NCBI GenBank assembly: GCA_963573305.1
Contig: OY754331.1
Location: 68,809,275-68,873,274 of the forward strand
From: Pyrrhosoma nymphula
Lineage: Eukaryota > Arthropoda > Insecta > Odonata > Coenagrionidae
Direction: 5' to 3'
DNA: 64,000 nt
Under the pieces are notes generated by a model. It did no database searches and had not been told where the DNA came from. It saw only the letters and a list, made by a program, of their open reading frames with translations. Positions 37,401 through 49,379 of this stretch are shown one piece after another. The translations under genes were made by a program, and so were the position numbers. The first letter of the stretch is position 1. Every line of letters starts with the position of its first letter.

Positions 37401-37600
37401 TTGAAGTTAGCGCATAACTGCTCAGTTGATCCATTCAATATGGCAGATTGCACATTTTAATGGATTCAATTTTGCCCTGTGCTCAAAGTAAATCAGTGGA
37501 CACTCACTGGCAGATGATCCATGACGACACCGGTGTCCACTGCTTAGGGTAGCTTTCTAGCTAAGGACCCTTCTTCAGCTGGAGGAGATCGCTACTAAGG
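34411..37600. other. No gene seen
   Basis: Intergenic DNA with short open frames only (the largest is 95 codons, minus, 34768-35055). I found no recognisable domains or transposon ends. Confidence 0.35.
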
Positions 37601-37606
37601 AGCGTC

Positions 37607-37814
37607 ACACTGGAGTTTAGGGGGTTTGTATGTCTTGGTAAAGGGGATTGGTTGGAAGGAAGTGCAAGGGGGTGGAGTGGTTGGGGAAGGGGAGGGAGCT
37701 ATCGAAGATTGAGTCCGGGCGGGTAGGTTGACTTACACTGGAGTTTAGGGTATGTCATGGCACGGGGTTGGTTGTTGGGGAAAGGGGATTGGTTGGAAGG
37801 AAATGCAAGGGGTT
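37607..37814 (+). repeat. G-rich direct duplication, two units
   Basis: ACACTGGAGTTTAGGG at about 37607 and TACACTGGAGTTTAGGG at about 37735 each lead into a TATGTC(T/A)TGG block and AAAGGGGATTGGTTGGAAGGA, ending in TGCAAGGGG. It is an old local duplication with a 128-bp offset. Confidence 0.65.
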
Positions 37815-39740
37815 AAATCCTCAACCTCCCAATAGCCAGACTTCTTTTTGGCTGCATGTCATGGGTGACCGAGAATAATTGTTTTCAGGCTATTTTTTTG
37901 GAATTTAACTTATTGGTTCTATATATATGAGCAATTGAAGCCCTTTAATCCCAATAACATCAGTAGCGTTCGCCATATATTTTAGGATGAACGTGGCTAC
38001 AACCATGTCTCACAACAGGTTGATAAAACATTTTGTGCCCCTGTGAAATAGGCAATATTAATTCATACAATTTCGGTCGATCCCCCCATGAAAAATTCGT
38101 ACCCACGCCGCTGATTGGAACCATAGCAGTAGGACCAACTTTCTGTGATGCGATTGACAGTTCAAGTTCACCACGAACCAAAAGTTGCACCTTTCCTTCA
38201 ACGGGTCACGGGATTACGTAAACAATCTCCGCGTAAAACAATATTTTGGACTGTAGAAATATCATTGACTAGATATTCTCCATCCTAAGTTTTGCGGTCG
38301 AAAAATACCACCAGATTTGCACACTCTTATACTTGTCACGCGCGTGGCTCCTGCGGTTAATTGAATTCGTGAGTGACACCTGATTCGCACCACTGCTGCA
38401 GAAAAGGACCACTAAAAGTTGCGACGACTCTTCTGCATTCCCCTGGGTTTTTGCGAAAACTGCCTTCTGGAGCCTATTCGTTTAAGCGAGAATCCTTCTG
38501 GATTTCGACAGAAACGCGAGGCGAAACCCAAGTACGGCGATGCGAAGAGTGAGTGTAAATTTGAAGATTTTGTTGTAAGACGATATGAATTGGATCCACA
38601 ACGCCGCCACCATCCGCTCACCGACTCTCGCAACTTTCTTCTTCGAAAACTCCCCCTATGAGATTGGAGCTGGAAGAGAAAAGGCACTGCCCAACGTAAT
38701 TAAAATAAGACAGACGAGCCAGTGCATCTAAAAATAATTTATGGGTATTCAAAGAGTGCTCAAAGGGTATTCCTTTCATTCGTGTGAACGATTTTTACGT
38801 TGCCTTTTCCTCACATCCGCAATAACTTGTTTTACATCGGTATAGTGGTAGCGACACATGATGACAGCTGCGGAGAAGACCCTTTTCAGTCGACGAGTCC
38901 ATTGCCTACAAACTAGCTTCGCAAGGAGAAGTGAGGTTATCTATGCGTTTGACGACCAGGATTCCCAGGGCCGCAAATCTTCGTTGCTAACATCAAATTT
39001 CTCAATCTGTCATTCACGCAAACTTTCTGGATCAATAATCCAATTGTTTAGAGGGGCTTCTCCAATGAGTTGCGAACACTATCAGGATATTTTGATACAA
39101 CTTCGTTTTTGGTCGTAAGCATTGTGAAACGTGCTGCTGACACTTATCCACCCTCTCGAGTTCAATGCAGTTATGTCGGTAGCGTTGCCTACCATGTGCT
39201 CTTCTCTCTCCGCTCCTTGCCCACCCCTTCCACACCCACCCTCCCCTTGTTGACGTCACACTTCCCTAGGCGACTGCCACCATGTTTCCTTACCACCACA
39301 GCTCCACTGTGGCTAGTACATATGACAGCTGCAAATCTTACCTGTAACGTGGAAAACCCTATGGTTCCGGCGCAGTGCTGCAGCTTATGAAGCGGCGCGG
39401 TATCCCTCTCGGTCTCCGATGGGGTTTCCCGTCAGCTCCCGTCTTTCACGGGAAGCGCCTCGGAGCTTGGCGGTAAAATTGCATTCTGCTTGCCGGAGCG
39501 GCTGTGTCTTCGTTGGTTTCCCCCTGCTTGCGTAACTTTCGTCGAATACGCCACCCGTAGAGTGCCTATGGCTCACACTCACAGATTTGATTCCCCACGA
39601 ACTGCATCAACACTGGAAGGAGAGCTATAAATCAATTTGAGAGCAACACGCTGCGAAGCATATAAGACGTTTTCAACAATTATTGCACTAAGTGGGCATA
39701 AACTAAGCATAGAAATACCTAGTTAAAGAATAAATCAGTT
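37815..39740. other. No gene seen
   Basis: Open frames at 38412-38687 (minus) and 38419-38661 (plus) overlap almost exactly in opposite directions, and neither resembles a known protein. Confidence 0.35.
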
Positions 39741-39747
39741 TGTAATG

Positions 39748-39840
39748 TTCCACAGTTTTAATATAACTCTACTACCTCGAACTCTGATGGTGATGTTGTG
39801 ACATCGAAACCGGTTAGTTATATTGAAACAGTGTGGAGAA
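39748..39840. repeat. Foldback hairpin element (27-nt core variant)
   Basis: The outer arms TTCCACAGTTTTAATATAACT (39748-39768) and AGTTATATTGAAACAGTGTGGA (39816-39837) are inverted. Between them, on the plus strand at 39784-39810, is CTGATGG, stem TGATG, loop TTGTGA, return stem CATCG, then AAAC. The core geometry equals that of 54552-54578 and is a shortened version of the 31-nt core at 43169, 46801, 47310 and 63063. Confidence 0.65.
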
Positions 39841-40430
39841 TTATAAAGTGATTTTTTCTTTAACTATGTCACGATTCTACAAAGTTACCTCGCTAACCAT
39901 CACATTAATAGAAATACATATCTAAAACTTAAAGGTTGTAGGCCAAGGCTTTACGAAAAACTGATGGAAAATATCAAAGAAAACTATCGAATAAAACCAT
40001 CGATAGAAGGAAAAATTGGTCACCAACTATCGACGAGAAAGATGTCGACCATATGTAAAAATATGCTTGTATTTAGGAAGCATAGAAAATAATTACTGAT
40101 TACGAAATCTGAGTGATGGTACAAAATGGACCTTTATAATTTTTTTAACTGTAACAACATTTTCCTGGTAGGCACTGATGTACTTCTCTAATTCATGTGC
40201 CATCAAAGCAAATTTGTCTATCTGCAATAGTATCCATGCTGTTTCGAAAAACGGGAATAACCGTAAGTTAATTTTTGTTTCAACACGTTTCATATCTTAG
40301 GAGTTTTTGGGTGAGAGTTTTCAATGCGATCCATGTTTAAAGAAATATAATTCGGCTTAATAATAATGTAAATTCAACTTTGCTACCCAAACATTTTCCT
40401 GAATATAGTATTGGTGAAAAGATTTTGCAA
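39841..40430. other. No gene seen
   Basis: AT-rich spacer. A minus-strand frame of 66 codons at 40093-40293 has no recognisable features. Confidence 0.35.
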
Positions 40431-40445
40431 GGCCAGTAAAGTACA

Positions 40446-40760
40446 TTCATGCATACATACCCATCACGCTGTTCCCTTTCTAAGTGATCATCGTCAAAAA
40501 AGCTTAATTCTCGGTATTAGACATAGAAAATAGGCTTCAATATAAACAATTTCTTCCATACTGATCTATCCTTGAAAACTCCCTTTGCTGATGTCATATT
40601 CATGCAGCATCGTTTAATACACACTCTCCTATTACTGAGACTCCTTACATTTCTCCTCTTAAATCTCTTCCACCACATTCACCCGTGACTTTCTCGATCT
40701 ACCCCTTCCTATCACACTATTCACTCCACTATCATACATCTTTTTAGTTATTCGACTCAC
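40446..40760. repeat. Dispersed repeat, uninterrupted copy (empty site of the LINE)
   Basis: This is the uninterrupted relative of the repeat that flanks the 16.7-kb LINE. Across the insertion point it reads CATACTGATCTATCCTTGAAA, with a single ATCCT where the LINE-bearing copy has two. That confirms the insertion point and target duplication. On the minus strand there is a short open run including GVFKDRSVWKKLF, possibly the end of an old reverse-transcriptase ORF. Confidence 0.65.
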
Positions 40761-41535
40761 GAATGACCTATCACAGCTGAAATTCATTAACCGGTGTGAA
40801 AGAAAAGGAAAAAGCTGCGTAGATTTGTTTGAAACCATCTTTATGGAGCGTAATTAAAATTCGAGGGACATTTTATCGTCAGAAACAGTCAGAAAACTAT
40901 CGATATTTCTAAACTATTGGCCATCGATGCTCATCATTAGTGACTAATGGGGGGGGGGGAGGCAGTTTGGAGAGAGATGGAACTCGTCATACGCGGCCCG
41001 TCCCATTTAGTATTAGAATAGACAGATGGCGAGCCAAAAACTTCCTCCCCCACCTTATCCCACTCGAAGACTGTGCAACGTTTGGCCGACGCGACTTAGA
41101 ACTTAGGTTTTTATTGAGCGCATGAGTTTAGTCACCACGCGATCACCTGTCCCGCTGGCCGCGGCAGTGCCATCAGCCGATCGTTCGACGCTTAGTACTG
41201 TCACCCCAGAGTCATGCGCCCATGAGCCGACACTCGTGATTTTCTCGGGATTTAGAGGGTCCCCGTCGAGAAGAATAAATAAAATATTATCTTTGGAGTC
41301 AGCAAGCATTCGTTAGTCTACCGAAATGTTAATCGAGCTTAGTACCGGACTTCGGAAGTCACAGTCTTCAGGTACTGCGGCAGACAGCTTGGCGCTCTCT
41401 TTGTTGATGTGCTCGACGTCTTCGAACTTCGACGAGGAGCGACGCTCTAACGAGGTATGGCCTTAACTTCTCGTGTGATCCGTTTAAAATAAGTACTTCG
41501 TGTTTGGATGATACGTGCCATTACTCCATAACTTT
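40761..41535. other. No supported gene
   Basis: The 41100-41470 part is relatively GC- and CpG-rich, and both strands are open for 64-68 codons at 41103-41316. The fragment AACGAGGTATGG near 41450 could act as a splice donor for a non-coding exon, but nothing else supports one. Confidence 0.3.
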
Positions 41536-41539
41536 CAGA

Positions 41540-42110
41540 GTGGGAATGCAAGGTTTTTTTATACCAAATTTCCCCGTCTCATAACCTCGTCCCATAACCT
41601 AGCGGTCAGCGTCGAAGAAAAACGGACAGCAATGGGCGAAATTTCACTCGTTTCCATAACATTTGAACCTGGGTCTCTCAATCAAGGAGGAGGAAAAGAA
41701 ATGGAGGCGACATACTTACCACTTCATTCTTGAAGCCGATTCCGCCATTGCAGTCGGCACAGTTTAGACCTTCCTCTGGCTTACGTGTCCGGCGGTCGCT
41801 TTCGATTTTCGTCAAATATAAGTAAAAAACCACGGAACAGGCGATGTTTTGTGACTGGTTTGGCAACACCTACTCGGCACAAAACCCTTCCCAAGCACCC
41901 CTATTCTTGCTTCACTTTCGCCCATGAGCGTTCACGGTCATGCTTACTCCATTTCATTTTAACCTCCTTGCTCTCAATGCCACAAATTTTCTAGCCAAAA
42001 AAAAGCAGGTTTATTTGTTGCCAAATTTCTATCCTCATAACCTCGACCTCAGCATTGACGGCGGTCATTGTCGGAGAAATTTGACAGCAATGGGATTCAT
42101 TTTACCTGGG
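41540..42110 (+). repeat. Diverged direct repeats, about 460 bp apart
   Basis: About 41550-41645 and 42005-42100 share TACC(/TGCC)AAATTTC, CTCATAACCTCG, a CGGTCAG/CGGTCAT block and GACAGCAATGGG in the same order. It is either an old segmental duplication or two units of one repeat family. Confidence 0.5.
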
Positions 42111-43168
42111 GTGAGATCACGGTTCTCCAGTCGCTTTCGCTCGCGTTATCGTTGTTTTTCAAATGCGCATATTAGAAAGGAAACGTTATCGTAATTCTTA
42201 AAAAAAATTTCTGGGGCTTTAAATCGATAGTTTTATTGATAAAGTGCATTCTTACAATTAGTACAGCAACCGGGAGCATTTACCGTCTAGAGCGGTTTGA
42301 GTTCTCATCGCCTTTGCCTACGGGACCGAAGAAGGTAAGAAATTTTATTTTTACCTACTTGGTGGGACCCTATCACCGAATGCCGTGTATATACTTGTCG
42401 AAAGTTATGGAATTCAGGCACTCCTAAGATGGATTTATATCTCTTCGAGAGACAGCCGGCCTTCGATTGAACCTACACTAGTGCGTTTTCATTTTCTCAT
42501 TGAAACCTTAACCGAGTATAGCTCTCGCAGAAGTTACTGGCGCTGCGAAGTGGACGATTGTGGGACACGGGCTACGGAAATTTCAAATCCTACAAAAGGG
42601 GATGGAATGTTGTTTAGTGTGGAAGGTTAGTCAGAAAATCTTTCTACTTGCTGCCAACATGACCGATTCGACAAGTGGCATGACTCGTCACTACCTGCCG
42701 TCTCGTTTCGACTCGTCTCACAATTGGACCTCGAGATGGGTTCCCTAGTTCAGTCATCGCGATGGGCGATTTTGACCACTTGTCTTGTCTACCTGCCTTT
42801 CTCTCTCGTTGCCTCCCTCTCTAACCCTCCGTCCTTTTCCTTCACCCTCTCCACTTCTACCTCCCCTCCTTGCCGCGCAAGTCTGCGCCAGGATATTTTG
42901 CAGGACATATAGTACATTTCTTTGCTTCGTGTGCTCAAACGGTCTTGGTTATTTCGTGCCATTTAATATGTTTGATAAATACTTGGGTAAACACGAAGTC
43001 TGTAGAATTTTCATGCAGACCTTGGGTAAACACAACAGTCGTCTGCGATGAGAGATTCGGTCTTAGCGCTTTTCGGATGCAGTTGGTGCGAAGGTTTTCG
43101 CAGCGTATAGTGTGTGAAGGCTACATTCATGGGGTTTCCACCGTGTGTGTTGTCAATTACTGGCAACA

Positions 43169-43199
43169 GTTTCGCCGGCGCTTCAGCTGGCGTCTTCAG
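43169..43199 (-). ncRNA. 31-nt conserved hairpin motif, locus B
   Basis: On the minus strand this reads CTGAAGA, stem CGCCAGC, loop TGAAGC, return stem GCCGGCG, then AAAC. Six of seven stem positions pair. Just upstream is TTCGAC, as at 47310-47340 and 62996-63026. Unlike loci C and E, there is no intact second arm here. It is classified as a candidate structured RNA element; transcription is not shown. Confidence 0.5.
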
Positions 43200-43409
43200 G
43201 TCGAAAACCTTCGTCCAGAGCTTTCGATCTGGTCTTTGATTGGAAGACGCCATCGTTTCAGATGGAAAACCTCGGTAAGTTATAAAAAAAACACACGCGA
43301 TAGAAAGTTCGAGAATGCAGCCTTCACCTTTGGGATGCAATTTTAGTAGGCTAATAAACTGAATTTTTTTCAAGCTGTAACTTTTTCCATCAGGCAGTTC
43401 TATCACAGT

Positions 43410-46140
43410 AAATTTTCTGCCTAAAGGCCGGTGTCAAACGGCCCCAAGAATGTATCTACTGAAAATCAATTTGGAATTCTAGGCTGTGAGTTTAAATCTC
43501 TAGACCTATTCCTTCTTTGTAAAGTGATTTCCAACTTAGTAAATAATTAAAAGAAGACCGTTTTCCTTATCCTTCTTCTTTGATTACTTCCTCATTCCTT
43601 TACCATATAGAGACACCTTAATATGAGAATACTATGCATAACCACCTCCATTGGCTTATTTCTTGTATTTCTCTCTTATCCACCCCCTTCCAATAATATT
43701 TCCCTTTCCTTTCTCTACACCCTATTAATTTTTGCCATCATTGACATCATCATCACATAAAAAGTAAAATTTTGTTAAAAAATATAGCATATTAGTGAAG
43801 GTGCCCGTTAAATATCAACGGGAAGAATAATATCATTTATATTGATTTAAATAAACCATTCATATCTTATTTTGTGCAAAGAATCATTGAGTTAATGGAT
43901 ATACATGGAATCTCAACTTCAACAATAAGTACGGTCGTTATGGGGACGGTGACTCAAAAACGCTAATATATTGCGAAAAATCGTTACGTTTTAGCAAACA
44001 TTTCGGAATTTTGACTGGAATACAAAATTCGATTGAAAGAATAAGAATCTTTATTTTATTTTATTTCTATTGGTACCTTTACTGATAATAGAAAACCACT
44101 ATTTCTAATTTAATTTTGCAAATAAAAAAATGTCTGCAGCCAAATGAATATTCAGCTTCACGTGTATTTCTTATGTGAAAGTTCTGACGTATACAATATG
44201 TATACACATCGGTGACTATTATGGTAGAAGATATATGAGGCAAACTTGCGATGTTACTTGTTTACGCAGCCATTGTTGAAATTGTTGGGACAGTGCAATA
44301 CGAGAGAGTGCACCAATTAATCGATCGCATTTTTAACAACTTATTTTTGCCACGTCATGACTTTTGAAATGAGTTACAGGCCAAATGGGAGGTATTTAGA
44401 GAGAGTTGGAAGATGTATATTATTTTATGTATATCCTGAGGACTCTATCTGCTATTACGTCCAGGGAAATTTGATACGTCGATCGTTATCGTCACGGAAT
44501 ATAGTGGGAGGCGAAACGCGTCCAGAGAATTAATATCGCGGATAAGCTGAACATACACCAATTGAGTCCTAGCTTAGAAGACCATGCGTCATTTCCAAAT
44601 AAACCTTGTAAGCATTGGGTCTAATATACTTTGTATATTACAAGTAAATATTTTTTTAATCTCGCGAACAAATTTTAAACGTAAAAAAGTATAAAATCAA
44701 GAAGAAAGGTGAATGATCCAATATTTTGTCTTCGCGAGGGTCTTTTTTCCGAATATACGTTAGTCTCCATCAAGGTAAATTGAAATAATTAATCACATAA
44801 AATTTTTCATAAAATGTCTAGGGCCTGAGTATGTATTTTATTTCGAGTTTTTACGAAGCTTAAATTGCCAGTATAGTCATTGCATAGATTACTTTATTTA
44901 TGATGTGGCCAACTAGCGGAAATCTGATTGGTAGCGAGCAGGAAGTATAAGATAACTTTCAAGTAATTTGAAAATAAGGTAGTTTACTTCGTCTGTGATT
45001 TTAAAATGCACGCAATTCATTAGTATTTTTGACAGCAAAGAGATGGCGTTTTTGCTGTTGTGCTCGGATGTACATAATAATTTGTAGAATGAAGTAAGAA
45101 TATCCTACCCAAAGAATATCTACGTAAAAATAAGAAGTAAAGCCTTACTTTTATAAAACTGTAGTGTTTTGCATGGTCCTTCGATGACAACGGACTTAGA
45201 ATCCAAAATGTCTTAATGGCTTACACACCCGACCATTTGGAGATAAAGTTCCGCATGCCGGTCAAGTCAAATTATGCTTTCGAGCTAATTTCCAAACACT
45301 AACACCAGTTCGAGAAAGAGCGTTTAGTATGTTCTTTTACGTATTTCCTTATGATTTAATGTCTATGGAATCAATGTTCGATGATGTAAGCGTCTTACAT
45401 TAGTATCGCAGACGCGCCGCTGAAATAAACTTGTTTTAGGTTGGGCTAACAAGTTAAAGTAAGAAAATGCAAATATGTGGGTCAATACGCCTTCACCGTT
45501 GAGTTAGGAATGCACGCTGTCTTTGATAAAATAATTTCATCACCTGCCGAATATTTTGTCGAAAATTAAAGAGCAGTCAGAAAAAAAGGCTAAAATACTA
45601 CCGTGAGTGATCATCACCTAATAGTTTTCCATGCGTTTCTGTGTTATTTTCCAGCTTTCACAATGGTTAACTGTACGATAAGTTCGGCGCAAATATCAAA
45701 TGTACTTTTTATTCTTTAATTTATCACGGAAAACTTATTGTATGGATTAATGAATTATTAGGTACAAATTAGGCAACGGTTGGCTATACGACAACGCAAA
45801 CTCATTATATTAATCGCATGCAATGTTTTTAGCTTTTCTTTGTCCCGTCTCAGTGAAAATCGGAACAAATATTTGAGGTAATTATGATCGAAGTTGATAA
45901 ATATTCGGATTTTATACGAGTTAGAAATTCAAGAAGACGCAATGATGACACTGGTAGAGATTTGGGTTCAACAAAATATTAGCGTCGATTGAAGAGATGT
46001 TGAGAGTCATTGGTATGTTTGAGGCTGTAGAATCCGCAATGGATGGGGAAAGCGGGAAGTATATGCGTCGATTTAACCTGTCGCCTTCCGAAATTCTATG
46101 CTGAATCTTCAATTTTACTTCTCGTGGGGCTTACTTCCTT
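43410..46140. other. No gene seen
   Basis: Long AT-rich stretch without open frames above about 60 codons, transposon ends or obvious repeats. Confidence 0.45.
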
Positions 46141-46686
46141 TCTTTGTGCGAAAGCGAGAACTTTAAAGGGCTAACACCTCTCCGGAAATCGGAAATGCCG
46201 GGCATAATCAATTTACCGAGCATTTCCGGAGTCACTAAACCCACTACACCTTCTGGCCTCAGCGACTCATGCTACAGCGCTGCGGAGCCAATAGGCTTAA
46301 TTCAGTTTGGTGTTTCCAAGACAGTAATTAGCGGTGAATAACTTTCCCAAATGATGCCATTTATTCTTGGGTAACATAACTTTTTAAGTAAATGTCCCTC
46401 CATTTTACGGCCGCCATAAACTGGACTCAACACCTGTGCCCTGCGGATTATTCAGAAGATTGGTAATACGTGCGAAGAAATGTATGCATGAGTAAGAACT
46501 CTTACGGGCGTTCTTTGTGTTTTTCTAATCCACGCAGCGAGTGTACGAGTAATTTTTCATCTCACGATACTACTATTAACTATGCACTATTACTATTGAA
46601 ATCACATCGGGATATCGGCCCGTATAGGTATATAACAGAGCTCATAAATTTCTGCGTCAAGCTTTTGCAGCGCTGTAATGCAGGCA

Positions 46687-46882
46687 GTTCCATGGTTTCG
46701 CTGCGTTGGGTTATCTGGATGGTGATAACGTTTCGTAGCCAATGCAGGCCACGTCTTCAGACCAGGTCCGAAGATGCATCTCCACATCTTCGGACCTGCT
46801 CTGAAGACGTGGCCTGCATTGGCTACGAAACGTTATCACCATCCAGATAACCCAACGAAGCGAAACCCGGAAACCATGGAAC
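46687..46882. repeat. Palindromic foldback element with two 31-nt hairpin cores, locus C
   Basis: This is a 196-bp palindrome with about 90-bp arms and a centre near 46777-46784. The arms differ by a few bases and one insertion near GTTTCGCT. Each arm holds the 31-nt core pointing outward: plus strand 46801-46831 and minus strand 46730-46760, identical to each other. The core is CTGAAGA, CGTGGCC, TGCATT, GGCTACG, AAAC, and all seven stem positions pair (one G-T). Frames open on both strands are a consequence of the symmetry. Confidence 0.75.
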
Positions 46883-47250
46883 TTCCAAAAGAGGTCATAT
46901 ATTTTCCAGCACCCTTTGAAACCAATCATTATAAATAATTGGCTCCAATATACTTTATTACTTAATTTGTCGCTTTAACTACGGTAGCACCAACACAAAA
47001 CCTTTTACTGCTGCGTTTGTCATTTATAATTTTTCTCTGCGCTTTGCTACAACGTTTGGTACGATTTTCCCCAATTAACGCGGAAGAAATGTTACATCTT
47101 TCATGTGCTTTTTTCACCATGTCCCTGCTAAAAAAAAAAGGCATAACGAACATATGCCTTGATAATACAAAAGGAATACAAAATTTTAATATTAAACTCA
47201 CTATGAATATGCGGAAATTTATTTGGATATTACCGAGGGATACAGGCGTT

Positions 47251-47407
47251 GAAGTGATGCTGAATGGCTTTCGTTGTTCCACCACATTGTGTGTCTTGAA
47301 ATGACGACCGTTTCGTCCTTGTTCCAGAGTACATCTTCAGGTCGAAACTGTCGTCATTTTTAGACACACAACGCGGTGGAACACCGGAAGCCATTCAGCA
47401 TCACTTC
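47251..47407. repeat. Palindromic foldback element with one 31-nt hairpin core, locus D
   Basis: GAAGTGATGCTGAATGGCT at 47251-47269 is inverted at 47389-47407. The arms continue with imperfect pairing toward the centre. The central part on the minus strand (47310-47340) is CTGAAGA, TGTACTC, TGGAAC, AAGGACG, AAAC: the same 31-nt span, with five of seven stem positions pairing. CGACC upstream can pair with GGTCG downstream, giving a second stem. Confidence 0.68.
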
Positions 47408-47409
47408 AT

Positions 47410-48318
47410 CATGAAACACCGCGGAAGCCTACGTCAGGATACAGGAGTTGTAGTAATTAATGTTAACGCTCTCAAGCCCCGGAATTGTTGATAGTTTGAT
47501 ACTGGAGGTGATGCTCACTTAAATTCATTTACGTTTCCGCACTCTTGGTTAGTTTGCCCACGTTTTCCTCTTGAGAACTCTCCTCTCATCGGCGATCATT
47601 CTAATGTGAGACAGCGGTCATGGTGTGCAAGATTTCTAGAAAGCTGCATGCGAGCATTCCGTGTGGCGTTCACCTTTAGCGCGGAGCATGTCGCAGAATG
47701 CGAGAAGTTATATTCCCGTCGTAACGACTGCCTTGAAAAAATAAGGACAGAGCGTTAAAGACGACGTGGAGTTTAGACAAAATAATCGTTGACTCTCAAT
47801 TTTTCACCAAAACTTACTGCATCGTGGCCTGTAGTGTTTTAGAATTAGAATTATGCCGAGAACAATAATGTCAAAAGGAAATGTACATGGAAACGTGGAA
47901 ACAGTTTCAAACAATTTTCCCAGAATTTTTTTTCATATTCACGCGATCACAAATCATCGGGAGCATTGAAAGAGGACGCTGCAAGTGCAAGGACCATAGA
48001 GCGTTCCACGTTTAGTTGACAGTAGGAACTTTATGGAGAGCGCAGGAGCGTATTTATCAACACGACATTCACACGTATTCATACCACATTTACGTGGGAG
48101 TTAGAGCAATCGTTTGAACGCAATATTGATTGGATAATTATACTACTTCAATTCCAAATCGCGCCAAATTTTTTCGAATTTTTTTTACAGGCGAATATTT
48201 TTTCGATCAAATTATTTTAACATCTCACCGAAATGGGCTAATATGAAAATATATGTATAATATACGAAAATGTATGTATAATAAATAAAAAATATTTTTC
48301 TTTTTTTTTTCAATATCA
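47410..48318. other. No gene seen
   Basis: Spacer without recognised features. Confidence 0.4.
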
Positions 48319-48326
48319 GTCTTCAC

Positions 48327-48607
48327 CAGTAGCGTACGCAGGATTGCGACTTCTGGGGGGGGGGGGGTGTTCATGTGGTTAAATTAATATTAATGTGCAT
48401 CTTCATAAAATGATATTTAGATTATTATTCACTTAAACAATAATTAAATTAACATTCTCTTTTCGTGAGGACAATTCAACTATATTTTTCAGCCCAATAA
48501 GCAAAATTCTGAACGCTAGTTCAGATAAACGAACGAAAACAAATTCAGGTAAACATGTTTTTGGGGGGTTTAAACCCTGAGTGAAGGCCAGAGTCCGTAC
48601 GCCACTG
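48327..48607. mobile_element. hAT-like MITE, 281 bp, near-perfect 8-bp target duplication
   Basis: The left end is CAGTAGCGTACGCAGGATT. The right end, inverted, is CAGTGGCGTACGGACTCTGG. The flanks are GTCTTCAC (48319-48326) and GCCTTCAC (48608-48615), 7 of 8. It contains a long G-run near the left end and is non-coding. The end type matches 19269-19558. Confidence 0.72.
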
Positions 48608-49088
48608 GCCTTCACTCATTCGGTCACGCAAGAAATATTTACGGTGTCGCATTCCTTTGAACCACAAAATCTCTAACCGCAGACCATTCCCTTCCAGTCG
48701 GCTATTACGTTTGCCATTATTTTTAAAGGAACTGTGGAGATTCAAATTATCCAAGATGATTGTGTGTTAATCACAGTCCCTGAGAAAAAAATTACTTTTC
48801 CTACATCCCTGGTGATAATTAATGACTGAGTTTTAAAAGCCAAGTTTTGATATTTCAATCGATTATAACCCGAGTCCACCGCTAGAGATGTTGCGAATCA
48901 TTGAAAGTATCCTGAGAAATAGGCAAATTGAATGTATCTACATACTCATCACAGGGAGCAATCTTTAGTGTAGTGCATGCATCTGAGGCTTCGCCTCGTG
49001 ACAACCATTAGCGATTAATGGCAATGCATAATTAGTCGTAGTTACACTAACTTTAAGGTATATGTGTAATGCATGTTTGTGACTATTT

Positions 49089-49140
49089 AACCCCTGCCAC
49101 ACACCCTTGAGGTGGCTTGCAGGGTATTTTGGAAATGTAG
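49089..49140 (+). mobile_element. LINE 3' tail fragment, plus strand
   Basis: CCCCTGCCACACACCC, then TTGAGGTGGCTTGCAGGG, then ATTTTGGAAATGTAG. It has the same layout as 18160-18214. Only the last 50-60 bp of the element are recognisable. Confidence 0.6.
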
Positions 49141-49379
49141 CTCACTTTTCGGTGCCTGGAGCTTTGCATGATCCATGGATACCTACCATCATAAAAGTTG
49201 AATTATGATTTTTTTAAAATGTAGGTTGCCTGTTTAAATGAGGATTGAGACATGGAATTAAAATAAAATCCCAATAGATATTTTAACTTGCATACATAAT
49301 TCAAAACTTTTGACCGCTTTGATTTTCACTTCATAGTTCATTCAGTTTTATTTTTGAAACATATATTCAGACAAAGCAT

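Noticed and set aside
41103..41309. 68-codon minus-strand frame that looks protein-like
   Set aside because: The opposite strand is open over the same interval, and there is no start, splice or family support.
42870..43406. 158-codon plus and 131-codon minus frames
   Set aside because: They overlap in opposite directions with no recognisable protein features on either strand, and cover the hairpin at 43169-43199.
46801..46831. Calling this a canonical hammerhead ribozyme
   Set aside because: The G of GAAA is part of the stem, leaving one extra residue compared with the canonical core, and no clear cleavage triplet was placed.
46602..46929. Frames on both strands over locus C
   Set aside because: They are mirror readings of the palindrome; the peptides on the two arms repeat each other.
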